Below are positions 60,136 to 60,166 of a DNA stretch of 60,166 nt, piece after piece. Position numbers and translations under genes: made by a program. This DNA is from Gloeophyllum trabeum ATCC 11539 (Eukaryota > Basidiomycota > Agaricomycetes > Gloeophyllales > Gloeophyllaceae), in the NCBI RefSeq assembly GCF_000344685.1, contig NW_006920416.1, positions 1,141,571 to 1,201,736 of the forward strand, read 5' to 3'. Every line of letters starts with the position of its first letter. Positions within the stretch are counted from its first letter, which is position 1. The notes under the pieces were generated by a model that was not told where the DNA came from, made no database searches, and worked only from the letters and a program-made list of their open reading frames with translations.

Positions 60136-60166
60136 CTGCAATCAGCGCTTAACAGGGATCAACATG

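Overview
This window is nuclear DNA from a filamentous basidiomycete, most likely an Agaricomycete. The reasons are GC-rich coding sequence, many short introns (about 45-75 nt) with GTNNGT-type donors, compact gene spacing, and gene content such as a Cop-type sesquiterpene synthase, a CaiB/BaiF CoA-transferase, a PalB/Rim13 calpain and an HNH_2 nuclease relic. All gene models are read by eye: exon joins were chosen where splice signals, reading phase and protein-family sequence agree. No tool was run, and no species is claimed.

Left part (1-19.5 kb). Two nearly identical secreted metallophosphoesterase genes (1187-3185 + and 11879-13889 -) form an inverted duplication that also carries about 330 bp of upstream DNA. 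Between them lie a Cdc15/Imp2-type F-BAR/SH3 cytokinesis gene (3893-6888 +) and a family III CoA-transferase gene (8701-11342 +). The stretch from 14.2 to 19.5 kb is accessory in character. It holds decayed tandem repeats, an aerolysin-like pore-forming-family gene (16255-17546 +), a roughly 0.9 kb MITE-like inverted-repeat element with a second inverted-repeat element nested inside it, and a perfect 45-bp palindrome.

Middle part (19.5-31 kb). A small unknown gene (19492-19785 -) has a decayed relative at 14.7 kb. A NIF3/YqfO-like gene and the coatomer zeta gene (RET3) are divergently paired. An HNH_2 nuclease pseudogene (23873-25173 -) has a near-identical N-terminal fragment at 7.25 kb. A tiny membrane protein gene, a J-domain membrane protein gene and the PKA catalytic subunit gene follow.

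Right part (31-60 kb). This is mostly conserved housekeeping. The minus-strand genes are transportin KAP104, the succinate-fumarate carrier SFC1, a TM198-like membrane protein and RIT1. The plus-strand genes are a HAUS3-like coiled-coil gene, a PalB/Rim13 calpain and KRI1. RIT1 and the calpain converge and overlap by 18 bp. After a second repeat-rich gap (50.3-52.2 kb) come a leucine-rich-repeat membrane protein, a Zn2Cys6 transcription factor, a single-pass membrane protein and the 3' part of a sesquiterpene synthase cut by the right edge.

No tRNA, rRNA or CRISPR array was recognised. The least ordinary parts are the inverted gene duplication, the nested foldback/MITE island, the duplicated and broken HNH gene, and the small decaying gene family at 14.7 and 19.5 kb.
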